From assembly GCA_900540205.1 (NCBI GenBank), contig UQER01000002.1:94367-158366 (forward strand): a stretch of DNA of 64,000 nt, given 5' to 3'. Below are positions 1-9,472 of the stretch, one piece after another. Origin of the DNA: an uncultured Porphyromonadaceae bacterium (GTDB lineage Bacteria > Bacteroidota > Bacteroidia > Bacteroidales > Muribaculaceae). How positions within the stretch are numbered: the first letter of the stretch is position 1; each line of letters starts with the position of its first letter. A program made the translations under genes and the position numbers. Below the pieces are notes generated by a model. The model did no database searches and was not told where the DNA came from. It saw only the letters and a list, made by a program, of their open reading frames with translations.

Positions 1-1
1 A

Positions 2-3000
2 GCCTCAGGCTACGCGGCCGACAACAAAGTGACACTCGATGTCAGTAACGTCTCACTTGAAAGCGTTCTGCGCTCGATAGAGAAACAGACCGACTACCGG
101 TTCTTCTACAGCAAGGAGACGGTTAACGTCAACGTGAACGTATCTGTAAAAGCACAGGACGAAAAGGTGAAATCCGTGCTCGACAAGCTGCTTCCGGCTC
201 ACGGCATCAGCTATGTGATCAATAAAGACCGAATTGCCCTCAAACAGGCGGCACCTTCCCCCCAGACAACAAATAAACAGAAACAGGATTCCAAAGGTAA
301 CAAGATAAAAGTAGTCGGCACAGTAACCGACACAAAAGGGGAGCCCCTGATCGGCGCATCGGTTAAAGTCGAAGGGGAAGCCACAGGCATGGCCACAGAT
401 ATCGGCGGAAACTATGAGATAGAAGCGCCGGAAGGGAGCCGCCTGGAGTTCTCATACATCGGCTACAAGTCAGAGAAAAAGAAAATCACCCGGGCAGGCA
501 AACTCGACGTGGTTCTGGCCGAAGACACCCAGATGCTCGACGAAGTGGTTGTGATCGGCTACGGCACAATCGACAAGAAAGAGCTCACATCGGCCGTGTC
601 GCATGTCAGTGCAAAGGACTTCCAGTCGGTTGCAGCCACCGACGTGTCGATGCTTATCCAGGGAAAAGTCCCGGGCCTTTCGGTTGTGAACACCGCAGCC
701 GCCGACCCCAACTCGGCTGCAAGCCTGCAGATTCGAGGCGTGTCGTCGCGCGAGGCCGGCCTGGGCCCGCTGATTGTGCTCGACGGAGTGCCGGGTGCGA
801 GCCTGACGAACATCAACCCCAACGACATCGCATCATTCGACGTCCTTAAGGACGGTGCGGCTTCGGCCATCTACGGAACCCGTGGCTCCAACGGTGTAAT
901 CGTCATCACCACCAAGAAAGGCGCACGCGACGGCCAGACCCACACCACATATTCCACGACCCTGTCGTGGGACAAGGCAAACCGCGACCTTGACATGATG
1001 AATGCCGACGATTACCGTTCGATGCGCATCCCCTCGGGCGACGCCGCCGTGGACCTCGGCGCGAGCGAAGACCTCTTCGACCTTGTGCAGCAGGTTGGAT
1101 TCAAGCAGCAGCACACCCTCACCGTAAGCGGAGGAGGAGCCAACACGAACTACCGTGTCACGGCCGATTACCGCAATGCCGACGGCATCGAGAAACGCGG
1201 AAACCGCGAGGAATATGGCGCACGCGCCACCATCAACCACACCACCAAAGGGGGGCTCTTCTCGGTCAACCTTAATGTGGCTCCGCGCATTGTTTACCGC
1301 AATCTCGCCGACAACGACGTGTTTCGCCGCGCGATAGAGGCAAATCCTACCACTCCGGTATGGAACGCCGACGTGCCGGGACGCTATTATGATTTCACCG
1401 ACCATAACGGCTTCGTCAACCCGCTCGAGTCGATGGCTCTGGTGAAGAACAAAAGCCATGAGAAAATCCTCGACTGGGACGGCACACTCAAGCTGAACCT
1501 ACTGCCGCTTTTCATGCCGAATGCCAAATACAGCCAGTCGCTCAGCACTCAGGTGACATTCGCAGACCACCAGTACAACAACGACGTCAATTATTCCGAG
1601 CCGTCGACAATGAACCAGCATCTCCGCAACAACAAGAGAGGCTTCGGCTCGCGCACTGCCAACAACGCCCGTAACCACAGTCTGGAATGGATCGCCAACT
1701 ACAGCATCAGCATCAAGAACCACAACCTCCGCGCAATGGCAGGTTACTCCTACCAATACTGGCAGAATTCCGGATTCAGCTGCGAGAACTACGATTTCGC
1801 CAACGACGGTATCGGCGCCGACAACATCGGCTCCGGCGACGGAATGAAGGAAGAGGGCGAAATAGGCATGAGCAGCTACAAGGAAGACAACAAGCTCATC
1901 GCATTTTTCGGACGAATCAGCTACGACTACGACGGGCGCTATATGTTCACGGCATCCATGCGTCACGAAGGGTCATCGAAGTTCGGTAAAAACCACAAAT
2001 GGGGTAACTTCCCCGCAGTCTCGGCCGGATGGCGCATCTCCAAGGAAAAATTCATGGAGGGCACCTCGTCATGGCTCAACGACCTGAAAATCCGCGCCGA
2101 CTTCGGTGTGACAGGTAACCAGGAGTTCGGCAACTACCTGTCGCTCGACACCATGGGCCCGTTTGGCTACAGCTACTACAACGGACAGTGGATCAGAGTG
2201 TGGGGTCCCGGCAAGAACGTCAACTCCGACCTCCACTGGGAGCAAGGCAAGAACTGGAACGTGGGTCTGGATTTCTCACTGTTCAACAACAGGCTCTACG
2301 GTTCGTTCAACTACTTCCACCGCCGCCAGCAGGACCTTCTGGGCAACTACCGTGTGCCTATGCCCCCCTATCTGTTCACACACACCTATGTTAACGTGGG
2401 AACGATGCGAAACCAGGGCTTCGAGTTCGACATCACATTCAATGCCGTGCAGACACGCGATTTCACCTACACCATGAATTTCATCGGCACAACACAGTCG
2501 AACAAATTCGTGGACTTCAGCAACTCCGAGTTCGTCGGCAACGACTACTACGACGTGGCCTACACAGAGAACCCGTATCCCAACATCCCCATCCAGCGCA
2601 TCGAGAAAGGCCGCTCGATAGGTGAATTCCACATGTTCAAATATGCCGGCATCACCACCGACGGCGAATGGCTGATCTACGACAAGGACGGCGACATCAT
2701 CAAGGGCATCCAGGGCACAGAGGCCGACCGCCAGTATGTAGGCAACGGTCTGCCCAAATTCACCCTCTCCATGGGCCACAACTTCCGCTACAAGAATTTC
2801 GACCTGTCGCTGTTCTTCCGTGGCGCATTCGGATTCCACATCTTCAACATCCACGATTTCTATTACGGCACCCGTAATTTCACCGGCAACACGCTCCGCA
2901 AAGCATACGGAAAGAACCAGCAGATATCGTCGACACAGAACCCGATTGTCAGCGACTACTTCCTGGAACGCGGCGACTATTTCAAACTTGACCAGCTTAC

Positions 3001-3211
3001 GCTCGGCTACACCCTGCCGCTGCCCAAAGTCAGGTTCATGGATTCGCTCCGCGTCTACGGAACCGTACGCAACGTGTTCACCATCACAAAGTACAGCGGC
3101 ATGGATCCTTCGAATTTCCAGGTCAACGGCCTGACTCCGGGAGCCCACGGCGGCCGTGGCTACTATCCCACCACCCGCCAGTTCATACTGGGTGTGCAGC
3201 TTGATTTCTAA
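2..3211 (+). CDS. SusC-like TonB-dependent outer-membrane transporter (5' partial)
   Basis: Outer-membrane beta-barrel that imports oligosaccharides with its SusD partner, powered by TonB. The frame is open to the window edge, so the signal peptide and true start lie outside; about 1069 residues are visible. An STN-like domain comes first (VTLDVSNVSLESVL, residues 10-60), then a carboxypeptidase-regulatory-like beta-sandwich (GTVTDTKGEPLIGASVKVEG, near 105-180), then the TonB box and plug (LDEVVVIGYGT), then a long barrel ending in the aromatic residue usual for outer-membrane proteins. The STN domain often signals to an anti-sigma factor, so regulation by an ECF sigma/anti-sigma pair just outside the window is plausible but not seen. 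It is the first visible gene of the PUL and SusD follows after 27 bases. The glycan imported cannot be read from the sequence. Confidence 0.95.
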   Translation, partial: ASGYAADNKVTLDVSNVSLESVLRSIEKQTDYRFFYSKETVNVNVNVSVKAQDEKVKSVLDKLLPAHGISYVINKDRIALKQAAPSPQTTNKQKQDSKGNKIKVVGTVTDTKGEPLIGASVKVEGEATGMATDIGGNYEIEAPEGSRLEFSYIGYKSEKKKITRAGKLDVVLAEDTQMLDEVVVIGYGTIDKKELTSAVSHVSAKDFQSVAATDVSMLIQGKVPGLSVVNTAAADPNSAASLQIRGVSSREAGLGPLIVLDGVPGASLTNINPNDIASFDVLKDGAASAIYGTRGSNGVIVITTKKGARDGQTHTTYSTTLSWDKANRDLDMMNADDYRSMRIPSGDAAVDLGASEDLFDLVQQVGFKQQHTLTVSGGGANTNYRVTADYRNADGIEKRGNREEYGARATINHTTKGGLFSVNLNVAPRIVYRNLADNDVFRRAIEANPTTPVWNADVPGRYYDFTDHNGFVNPLESMALVKNKSHEKILDWDGTLKLNLLPLFMPNAKYSQSLSTQVTFADHQYNNDVNYSEPSTMNQHLRNNKRGFGSRTANNARNHSLEWIANYSISIKNHNLRAMAGYSYQYWQNSGFSCENYDFANDGIGADNIGSGDGMKEEGEIGMSSYKEDNKLIAFFGRISYDYDGRYMFTASMRHEGSSKFGKNHKWGNFPAVSAGWRISKEKFMEGTSSWLNDLKIRADFGVTGNQEFGNYLSLDTMGPFGYSYYNGQWIRVWGPGKNVNSDLHWEQGKNWNVGLDFSLFNNRLYGSFNYFHRRQQDLLGNYRVPMPPYLFTHTYVNVGTMRNQGFEFDITFNAVQTRDFTYTMNFIGTTQSNKFVDFSNSEFVGNDYYDVAYTENPYPNIPIQRIEKGRSIGEFHMFKYAGITTDGEWLIYDKDGDIIKGIQGTEADRQYVGNGLPKFTLSMGHNFRYKNFDLSLFFRGAFGFHIFNIHDFYYGTRNFTGNTLRKAYGKNQQISSTQNPIVSDYFLERGDYFKLDQLTLGYTLPLPKVRFMDSLRVYGTVRNVFTITKYSGMDPSNFQVNGLTPGAHGGRGYYPTTRQFILGVQLDF

Positions 3212-3238
3212 TCTGAGTAATACCAAGGTCAATTAAAA

Positions 3239-4966
3239 ATGAAACCATATAAATACTTTGCAGGGCTGGCAATGGCCTTATTGACCCTGCCGGGGTGTAC
3301 CGATCTTGACGAAACCGTCTACAGCCAGGTAAGCTCCAACAACTACTTCAACACGAGAGAAGACGTGATTTCAATGGCGTTCCGCGCATTCGAGCACGGC
3401 TACTGGACCATTGTGCCGCGTTTCAGAATGAACGAGCTTTCTGCCGACCAGCTCATAATTCCCCGCCGCGACGGCAGCTGGGACGACGGCGGTGTCTGGC
3501 GACAGTTCCACTACCACACATGGACACCCGACATCTCGCGCCATGTGCATGACGAATGGGACTCGCAGTTCGCCGGCATCGGTCAATGCAACTTCGCCAT
3601 CGACCGTTTTAACGAGCTCGACCCCGACCAATTCGGATTCGCAGAGGAAGAATGGAACTCCCTCAAGATGCAGAACAGGGTTCTGCGCTGCTGGTTCTAT
3701 CTCCGTCTGCTCGATGCCTTCCGCAACGTCCCGTTCTGCGTAAGCTACGACGACCAGTCGCAGAACACGCTCTCGCAGGTGCCCCCTGAGCAGATTTTCA
3801 ACTTCATCGAGGAGGAGCTGAAAGCTGCCATCCCGCTTCTGTATAAGAAAGAAAGCCTCGGCAGCGGGTCAAAATACGCCAACATGTGGACTCAGGCCGG
3901 CGCGGCATCATTGCTTGTACGCCTGTATCTCAACGCAAAGGAATACATCGGTGTCGACCGTCTTGCCGATTGCGAGAAGGTGGCTCAGGACATAGTCGAC
4001 GGCGTCTACGGCGCATATAAGGTGGCCGACCGCTGGGATGCCCCGTTCGATTCCGACAACGACAACTGCGACGAGCTGGTGTTCTTCTTCTCCGGTTCAT
4101 GCAACTATACCAGCTGGCACTATAACCAGCTTTACAACTGGGGCGTGCCCTCATATTCCGAACTTTATTTCGACGACGCCAAAGTAAAACATGGCGGACA
4201 CAACGGTGAATTCGTATGCTCGCCGAGCTACGACCCAACCGGCAAGCTCTACGACTATGAGCTTGGCATGACCATCCAGAAGTTCCGCAAGTATAACGGA
4301 GACGTGCGCCTGGCGAAATACAGGAACCTCGGAGGAGGCAAACGCGAAGGAATGTTCCTCTATGGCTACCTTGAATACAAACAGAACGGCGTATCGCGCA
4401 AACTTAAAGCCCCTGAAATGCCCTACGACCTGTGCATCCGCGATGCCGTGGGTCAGTTCCACTACACCAAGGAAAACAAATGGCTCACTTCGTCCGAAAG
4501 CAACATGACCACCGGCGACTACAACTCAGGCTGGTACACCGTGAAATATCCCATGTACAGCAACAACGACCCGGGAGCCGGTGAAAGCGATTTCGCCGAA
4601 ATTCGCCTGGTGGAGATAATCTATACGCTTGCCGAGTGCAAACTCCGCAAAGGCGATGCCACCGGTGCGGGTAAACTTCTCAACAGCGTGCGCCGCCGCA
4701 ACTATCCCTCCTACCTGCACAAGCAGGTGCTCTATCAGCCCGAAGGGAATGTGGAGCTCGACATGAACGAGATGCTCGACGAATGGGGCCGTGAATTCCT
4801 GGCCGAAGGACGCCGCCGCATCGACCTGATACGTTTCGGGAAATTCAACACAGGCAAATGGTGGGACAAACAGCCCGATGCCGACGACCACACCAAGATT
4901 TTCCCCGTGCCCCGCGTGCAGATCACTACCAACGCCGCACTCGTGCAGAACCCGGGCTACAAATGA
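3239..4966 (+). CDS. SusD/RagB-like glycan-binding outer-membrane lipoprotein
   Basis: Surface lipoprotein that caps the SusC barrel and delivers oligosaccharides to it. A lipoprotein signal ends in LTLPGC with the lipidated Cys at residue 20, followed by an acidic stretch (TDLDE) of the kind linked to surface export in Bacteroidetes. The 575-residue length, the helical N-terminal half and the C-terminal region with WGREFLAEGRRRIDLIRFGKF, typical of RagB/SusD proteins, support the family. It lies 27 bases after susC and 34 before the SusE/F-like gene, so one transcript is expected. Ligand specificity is not readable. Confidence 0.95.
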   Translation: MKPYKYFAGLAMALLTLPGCTDLDETVYSQVSSNNYFNTREDVISMAFRAFEHGYWTIVPRFRMNELSADQLIIPRRDGSWDDGGVWRQFHYHTWTPDISRHVHDEWDSQFAGIGQCNFAIDRFNELDPDQFGFAEEEWNSLKMQNRVLRCWFYLRLLDAFRNVPFCVSYDDQSQNTLSQVPPEQIFNFIEEELKAAIPLLYKKESLGSGSKYANMWTQAGAASLLVRLYLNAKEYIGVDRLADCEKVAQDIVDGVYGAYKVADRWDAPFDSDNDNCDELVFFFSGSCNYTSWHYNQLYNWGVPSYSELYFDDAKVKHGGHNGEFVCSPSYDPTGKLYDYELGMTIQKFRKYNGDVRLAKYRNLGGGKREGMFLYGYLEYKQNGVSRKLKAPEMPYDLCIRDAVGQFHYTKENKWLTSSESNMTTGDYNSGWYTVKYPMYSNNDPGAGESDFAEIRLVEIIYTLAECKLRKGDATGAGKLLNSVRRRNYPSYLHKQVLYQPEGNVELDMNEMLDEWGREFLAEGRRRIDLIRFGKFNTGKWWDKQPDADDHTKIFPVPRVQITTNAALVQNPGYK

Positions 4967-5000
4967 CAAGAGTAATTCTGAACTCTAAACTGATATCAAA

Positions 5001-5456
5001 ATGAAGATATACAAATTCACAGCGATTATCGCAATAATGCTGATGGGGATTTTCATGGCAAGTTGCGAAGATGAGAAAGATATAATCGTGATCGACGGGA
5101 ATATCCCCATCAAGACCTCCACCCTCTACATCGTGGGCGACGCCACCCCGGCAGTGTGGAACATCGACAAGCCGATCCTTCTTGACGTAAGCGACGAAGA
5201 CCCGCTCGTGTTCATCTACGACGGCAACCTTTCGCAGGGCGAACTGAAAGCCTACCTCACACCAGGCAACTGGGACTCGCCTTGCGTGCGGCCTCTCACT
5301 GCAGGCTCACCCATAAGCAAAGCCGACAACGTCGAGCCCTTCCAGCTCTATTCAGGAGGCGAGGACCTCAAATGGTCTGTAAAGAACGCCGGACACTATC
5401 GCCTGGTTTTCGACCTGCGCAACTGGACGCTGAGCACGACATTCCTCGGATATTGA
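5001..5456 (+). CDS. SusE/SusF-like surface lipoprotein, single domain
   Basis: Probable accessory surface glycan-binding protein. It has a lipoprotein signal with Cys22 (FMASC) followed by EDEKD, an acidic surface-export-like stretch. The rest is one SusE/SusF outer-membrane-type domain that starts TLYIVGDATPAVWN and ends with the beta-strand pattern YRLVFDLRNWTLS. At 151 residues it is much shorter than classical SusE or SusF, which carry several domains. It sits directly after susD, the usual place for this partner. The same motif (LYLIGDATTAGWN) recurs in the gene at 15015, so the two are related PUL components. The family call is firm; the ligand is unknown. Confidence 0.8.
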   Translation: MKIYKFTAIIAIMLMGIFMASCEDEKDIIVIDGNIPIKTSTLYIVGDATPAVWNIDKPILLDVSDEDPLVFIYDGNLSQGELKAYLTPGNWDSPCVRPLTAGSPISKADNVEPFQLYSGGEDLKWSVKNAGHYRLVFDLRNWTLSTTFLGY

Positions 5457-5547
5457 TTCCATCGGGTACTGATTTCCGGGAATGAATCAGAGAGCTTCCG
5501 ATAACTGATTAAGGTTAGTTTTAGGTTTCCCATGAGGTTTCCCCGCT

Positions 5548-5564
5548 CCGGCATCACATGCCGG
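5548..5564 (+). terminator. Short hairpin between SusE/F-like and GH27-like genes
   Basis: CCGGCAT (5548-5554) pairs perfectly with ATGCCGG (5558-5564) across a 3-base loop. No T-run follows, so it may be an RNA-processing or pausing hairpin rather than a terminator. It lies in the 140-base gap after the first three PUL genes. Confidence 0.35.
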
Positions 5565-5605
5565 GGCAAGGGATGCCCATCAGACAATACAATGAAATGA
5601 ACAAC

Positions 5606-7066
5606 ATGACAAGATTCTCTATTTTAAGCAAATTCTTTATTGCCGCACTGCTCTGCACAACCACACTGGTCGCCACGGCCTGCTCCGACGGCAATTCCCA
5701 AGACGAAGGCGAACCTCTGCCTGAGCCTCCAGCCCCCGAACTGCCCGCACTTCCCGTGCCAGGCGACATACACAACTACAAAGCTCCCCTCTACTGGACC
5801 ATCTACGAATATGCCCGCACCTGGGAACTTGAGGGCGTTCCATACGACCAGATGGACCTGAGCTCGGACGAGTGGGACGCAGTCATCGACATGATGGCCA
5901 CCAAATTCAAGCCCTACGGCTACGACATGATTTGCACCGACGGCTTCCTGCCCCAGCTCGCACGCGACGGCGGCATCTACATGTCGCACTACGGCTCAAT
6001 GCCGCTCAAAGAACTCGTGCGACGCGCCAAGGCAAAAGGGCTGCGCGTGGGTGTCTACGACAACCCCCTGTGGATCAAAGGAAACCTGAACAGCAAAGTG
6101 CCCGAAACAAACTACACCCTGCGCTCGCTCACACGCAATCCGCAGGACAAGGTGCTGTATCCCCAGGTCACCGACCGTCCTGACTTCACATGGCTCGTGA
6201 CCGACCATCCCGGAGCACGCGAATATATCGACGGATGGTTCAAGCACTACCACGACATGGGCGTGGACTTCGTGCGCATGGACTTCATGTGCTGGTATGA
6301 GGACGGAGACCCCGGCCGCGACTATCCCGTCACCTGCGGCTACGGACGCGAACGCTACGAACGCGGCCTCGCCTACATATGCGAATCGGCCACAAAATAC
6401 GGCATATTCACTTCAATCGTGATGCCCGAACTCTACAACGACGCCGAATTTGAACGCAAATACTGCAACATGACACGCATCGTGCAGGACACAAACATCG
6501 GCGGATGGCACCACTTCTCGTCGTTCAACCGGGGCAAAATCTATGACAGATGGCCATATGCCGACAACCAGATGGACGGTTTCGCACACTGGAGCCATAT
6601 CGGTGGCAAAGGCAAGATTCTGCTCGACGGCGACTTCCTGCGCCTTAACCGATGCAGCTCCGACGACGAGCGCCGCTCGCAGGTGTCGCTCCAGCTCATT
6701 GCAGGCGGCCCCGTGGCTATAGCCGACACACCCGAAACGATCGGGAACCTTGACAGATTCTACACCAACGAAGAGCTCCTGGCTCTCAACACCGACGGCT
6801 TCGTGGGCAAACCCCTGTCGGATGTTGTCAACAGCGAAGGAAGCTGCATATGGTGGGGCACCATGAGCAACGGCGATGTGGTGCTGGCCATGTTCAACCG
6901 CGAGGAATCCGGCAAAAAGATGACGGTAGCACTTGCCGACATGGCTCTGGATGGGGAATTCAAAGTGCGCGACCTTTGGCGCCATGCCGACGAAGGCACC
7001 GTTTCCGGCACATTCGAAGCCACGGTTCCCAGTCACGGCTGCAAGGTTGTAAAATTAACCCGATAA
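5606..7066 (+). CDS. GH27-like (clan GH-D) lipoprotein glycosidase
   Basis: Secreted exo-acting enzyme, probably an alpha-galactosidase; isomaltodextranase-type activity is an alternative, because GH27 contains both. The start at 5606 (or 5597) gives a clean lipoprotein signal with Cys26 (VATAC). An upstream in-frame ATG at 5558 would lie inside a hairpin and add a non-signal extension. A TIM barrel carries VDFVRMDFMCWYEDG, where Asp226 is the expected nucleophile, and QDTNIGGWHH further on may hold the acid/base. The C-terminal beta-sandwich (VVLAMFNREESGKK, then VRDLWRHADEGTVSG, then VPSHGCKVV) is the usual GH27 C-terminal domain. It belongs to the PUL. Substrate is not settled. Confidence 0.75.
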   Translation: MTRFSILSKFFIAALLCTTTLVATACSDGNSQDEGEPLPEPPAPELPALPVPGDIHNYKAPLYWTIYEYARTWELEGVPYDQMDLSSDEWDAVIDMMATKFKPYGYDMICTDGFLPQLARDGGIYMSHYGSMPLKELVRRAKAKGLRVGVYDNPLWIKGNLNSKVPETNYTLRSLTRNPQDKVLYPQVTDRPDFTWLVTDHPGAREYIDGWFKHYHDMGVDFVRMDFMCWYEDGDPGRDYPVTCGYGRERYERGLAYICESATKYGIFTSIVMPELYNDAEFERKYCNMTRIVQDTNIGGWHHFSSFNRGKIYDRWPYADNQMDGFAHWSHIGGKGKILLDGDFLRLNRCSSDDERRSQVSLQLIAGGPVAIADTPETIGNLDRFYTNEELLALNTDGFVGKPLSDVVNSEGSCIWWGTMSNGDVVLAMFNREESGKKMTVALADMALDGEFKVRDLWRHADEGTVSGTFEATVPSHGCKVVKLTR

Positions 7067-7113
7067 TCACCTTCCGGACTCTCTCCGCACATCAACCGGT
7101 CAGTTTCTTCATC

Positions 7114-7158
7114 TAATGCGCTTCGCTTCTGCTGAGGCGAAGCGCATTACACATTTTT
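7114..7158 (+). terminator. Strong intrinsic terminator after the GH27-like gene
   Basis: A perfect 13-base stem (TAATGCGCTTCGC at 7114-7126 with its complement at 7137-7149), a 10-base loop and a T5 run at 7154-7158. It separates the susC-GH27 module from the GH3 gene on the same strand, so it probably attenuates downstream expression. Confidence 0.8.
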
Positions 7159-7214
7159 CAAAATACACCATACCCAAAAACAACGCTCACTCCCATATAA
7201 CATTCTGCCTGAAA

Positions 7215-9458
7215 ATGAAACTCTTACCTCAACTATTCGTTATCGGCGCCGGGCTGGCACTGCTTTCCTGCACACAGACGTCGGCGGAAGACCGTTTTAT
7301 AGACAATTTACTTGACAAGATGACCCTTGAAGAAAAATTGGGTCAGCTGAATCTGCTGGTAGGCGGCGATATTATTTCAGGAACAACACAGGACCAAGGT
7401 AGCGACAGCCTTTTCATCACAGGCAAAATCGGCGGTGTCTTTAACGTGAAAGGCGTCGAATCGGTTTCACGTATTCAGCATCTTGCAGTGGAGCATGGAC
7501 CGCACGGCATACCGCTGCTTATAGGAGCCGACGTTGTCCACGGCTATGAGACGGTTTTCCCCATTCCTCTCGCCCTATCGTGCTCGTGGGATACAGTTGC
7601 CATCGAGAAGATGGCCCGCATCTCGGCTATCGAGGCCACGGCCGACGGTGTGAACTGGAACTACAGCCCAATGGTCGACATATGCCGCGACCCGCGGTGG
7701 GGACGCATCGCCGAAGGTTCCGGTGAGGACCCCTATCTCGGAAGCGTAATCGCCAAAGCATACATACGTGGCTATCAGGGCGACGACATGAAATCGGACA
7801 GCACAATGATGGCTTGCGTCAAGCACTTTGCCCTCTATGGCGCTGCCGAGGGTGGCCGCGACTACAACACAGTCGACATGAGCCTGCAGAGGATGTTCAA
7901 CTACTATCTGCCGCCGTTTAAAGCCGCCGTCGAAGCCGGCTGCGGCTCTCTGATGACCTCGTTTAATCTGATCAACGGCATGCCGGCCACTGCCGACCGG
8001 TGGCTCATTGAGGACGTGTTGCGCAAGCAATGGGGATTCGACGGCATGACCGTATCCGATTTTAATTCCATTTCCGAAATCTCGACATTCGGCCTTTCGG
8101 AAAGGGAAGATGCCGCCGCTTTCGTACTCAAGGCTGGCACCGACATGGACATGGTGTCGGGACTGTATTTCAACACACTGAAGGACGCTGTGGAACGCGG
8201 CGACGTTGACGAGGCTCTGGTAGACAAGGCCTGTCGTCGTGTCCTTGAAGCCAAAATGCGGCTCGGCCTGTTCGACGACCCATATAAATACTGCAAGCCC
8301 GAGCGTCTTGACCGTGACATGTACAACGAGGCCCACCGCACTGCAGCGCGCGAGATTGCCGCCGAGACTTTCGTGCTGCTTAAAAACAGCTCATCACTGC
8401 TTCCGCTGGCCAAAAAAGGCAAGATAGCCTTGATCGGACCGCTGGCTGATGCCGGAAACAATATGTGCGGATGCTGGAGTGGCTACTGCCGCCCCGAAAA
8501 GCACGGATCGCTGTTGCAGGCATTCCAAGATGCAGTAGGCGATAAGGCCGAGGTAATCTATGCACGCGGCTCAAATATATACCGTGACGAGACCACCCAG
8601 CGCAATGCCGCCGGACAACGACAGCTTGAACATGGCGACGACAGCGCTTTGCACAAAGAGGCCCTGGCCGTTGCTGCAAGAGCCGATGTCATCGTAGCAG
8701 CAATGGGCGAATGCGCCGACATGAGCGGCGAATCGGCTTCGCGCGCAGAACTGACAATCCCCGACACACAGCGCGAGCTGCTGCGCAAGCTCGTAGCCAC
8801 CGGCAAACCGGTAGTGCTGCTGCTGTTCACCGGCCGTCCACTTGTGCTTGACTGGGAAAACGACAATGTCCCTGCAATCCTGAATGTATGGTTCGGCGGG
8901 TCGCAAGCGGCCGAGGCCATCTCGGATGTGGTGTTCGGCGACAAAAACCCGTGCGGCAAACTCACCGCGACATTCCCGCGCTCCGCAGGACAGATTCCTT
9001 TATATTACAATCATCTCATGCCAAGTCATCCCGACCCGGAGGATGGTGTGTTCAACCGCTATTGCAGCAACTACATCGACATAAGCAACGAGCCCCTCTA
9101 CCCATTCGGCTACGGCCTCAGCTACACCACTTTTGAATACGGCACAGCCGGAATCAACGGCAATGAGGTCAGCGTAAGCGTTCGGAATACCGGCGCCGTT
9201 GAAGGAACAGAAATCGTGCAATTGTACGTCCGTGACAAGATTGCACGGATTGCACGGCCTGTAAAGGAATTGAAATCTTATCAGCGGGGTTCACTCAAAC
9301 CGGGCGAGACAAAAACACTCACCTTCAGGATCACCCCCGACATGCTCGGATACTACGATGCCGGGCTGAATTACGTGTGCGAACCAGGCGCGTTTGAAAT
9401 CATGGTAGGACCCGACAGCCGCAGCCTTCAGTCCTTAGAGTATATCCTTAACAATTAA
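7215..9458 (+). CDS. GH3 beta-glucosidase/beta-xylosidase-type lipoprotein
   Basis: Exo-acting GH3 enzyme that removes beta-linked sugars from the non-reducing end. The start at 7215 gives a lipoprotein signal with Cys19 (LALLSC); an in-frame ATG at 7116 lies in a terminator stem and is rejected. The mature protein starts as GH3 proteins do (IDNLLDKMTLEEKLGQLNLL). The (alpha/beta)8 domain has DPRWGRIAEGSGEDPYLGS, KHFALYGAAEGGRDYN and the nucleophile motif GFDGMTVSDF with Asp282. An (alpha/beta)6 sandwich and a C-terminal fibronectin-III-like domain (YPFGYGLSYTTF) follow. At 747 residues it is of normal length. The GH43 gene starts 14 bases after its stop. GH3 enzymes of this layout are mostly beta-glucosidases, but sugar specificity is not decided here. 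Confidence 0.93.
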   Translation: MKLLPQLFVIGAGLALLSCTQTSAEDRFIDNLLDKMTLEEKLGQLNLLVGGDIISGTTQDQGSDSLFITGKIGGVFNVKGVESVSRIQHLAVEHGPHGIPLLIGADVVHGYETVFPIPLALSCSWDTVAIEKMARISAIEATADGVNWNYSPMVDICRDPRWGRIAEGSGEDPYLGSVIAKAYIRGYQGDDMKSDSTMMACVKHFALYGAAEGGRDYNTVDMSLQRMFNYYLPPFKAAVEAGCGSLMTSFNLINGMPATADRWLIEDVLRKQWGFDGMTVSDFNSISEISTFGLSEREDAAAFVLKAGTDMDMVSGLYFNTLKDAVERGDVDEALVDKACRRVLEAKMRLGLFDDPYKYCKPERLDRDMYNEAHRTAAREIAAETFVLLKNSSSLLPLAKKGKIALIGPLADAGNNMCGCWSGYCRPEKHGSLLQAFQDAVGDKAEVIYARGSNIYRDETTQRNAAGQRQLEHGDDSALHKEALAVAARADVIVAAMGECADMSGESASRAELTIPDTQRELLRKLVATGKPVVLLLFTGRPLVLDWENDNVPAILNVWFGGSQAAEAISDVVFGDKNPCGKLTATFPRSAGQIPLYYNHLMPSHPDPEDGVFNRYCSNYIDISNEPLYPFGYGLSYTTFEYGTAGINGNEVSVSVRNTGAVEGTEIVQLYVRDKIARIARPVKELKSYQRGSLKPGETKTLTFRITPDMLGYYDAGLNYVCEPGAFEIMVGPDSRSLQSLEYILNN

Positions 9459-9472
9459 GACTCCATCACAAC

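Noticed and set aside
2276..3232. 318-residue minus-strand frame under susC
   Set aside because: Shadow of the SusC barrel; composition is skewed to Val, Ala and Glu, typical of a reverse reading.
7116..7214. Upstream start for the GH3 gene
   Set aside because: The ATG is part of a perfect terminator stem; the ATG at 7215 gives a proper lipoprotein signal.
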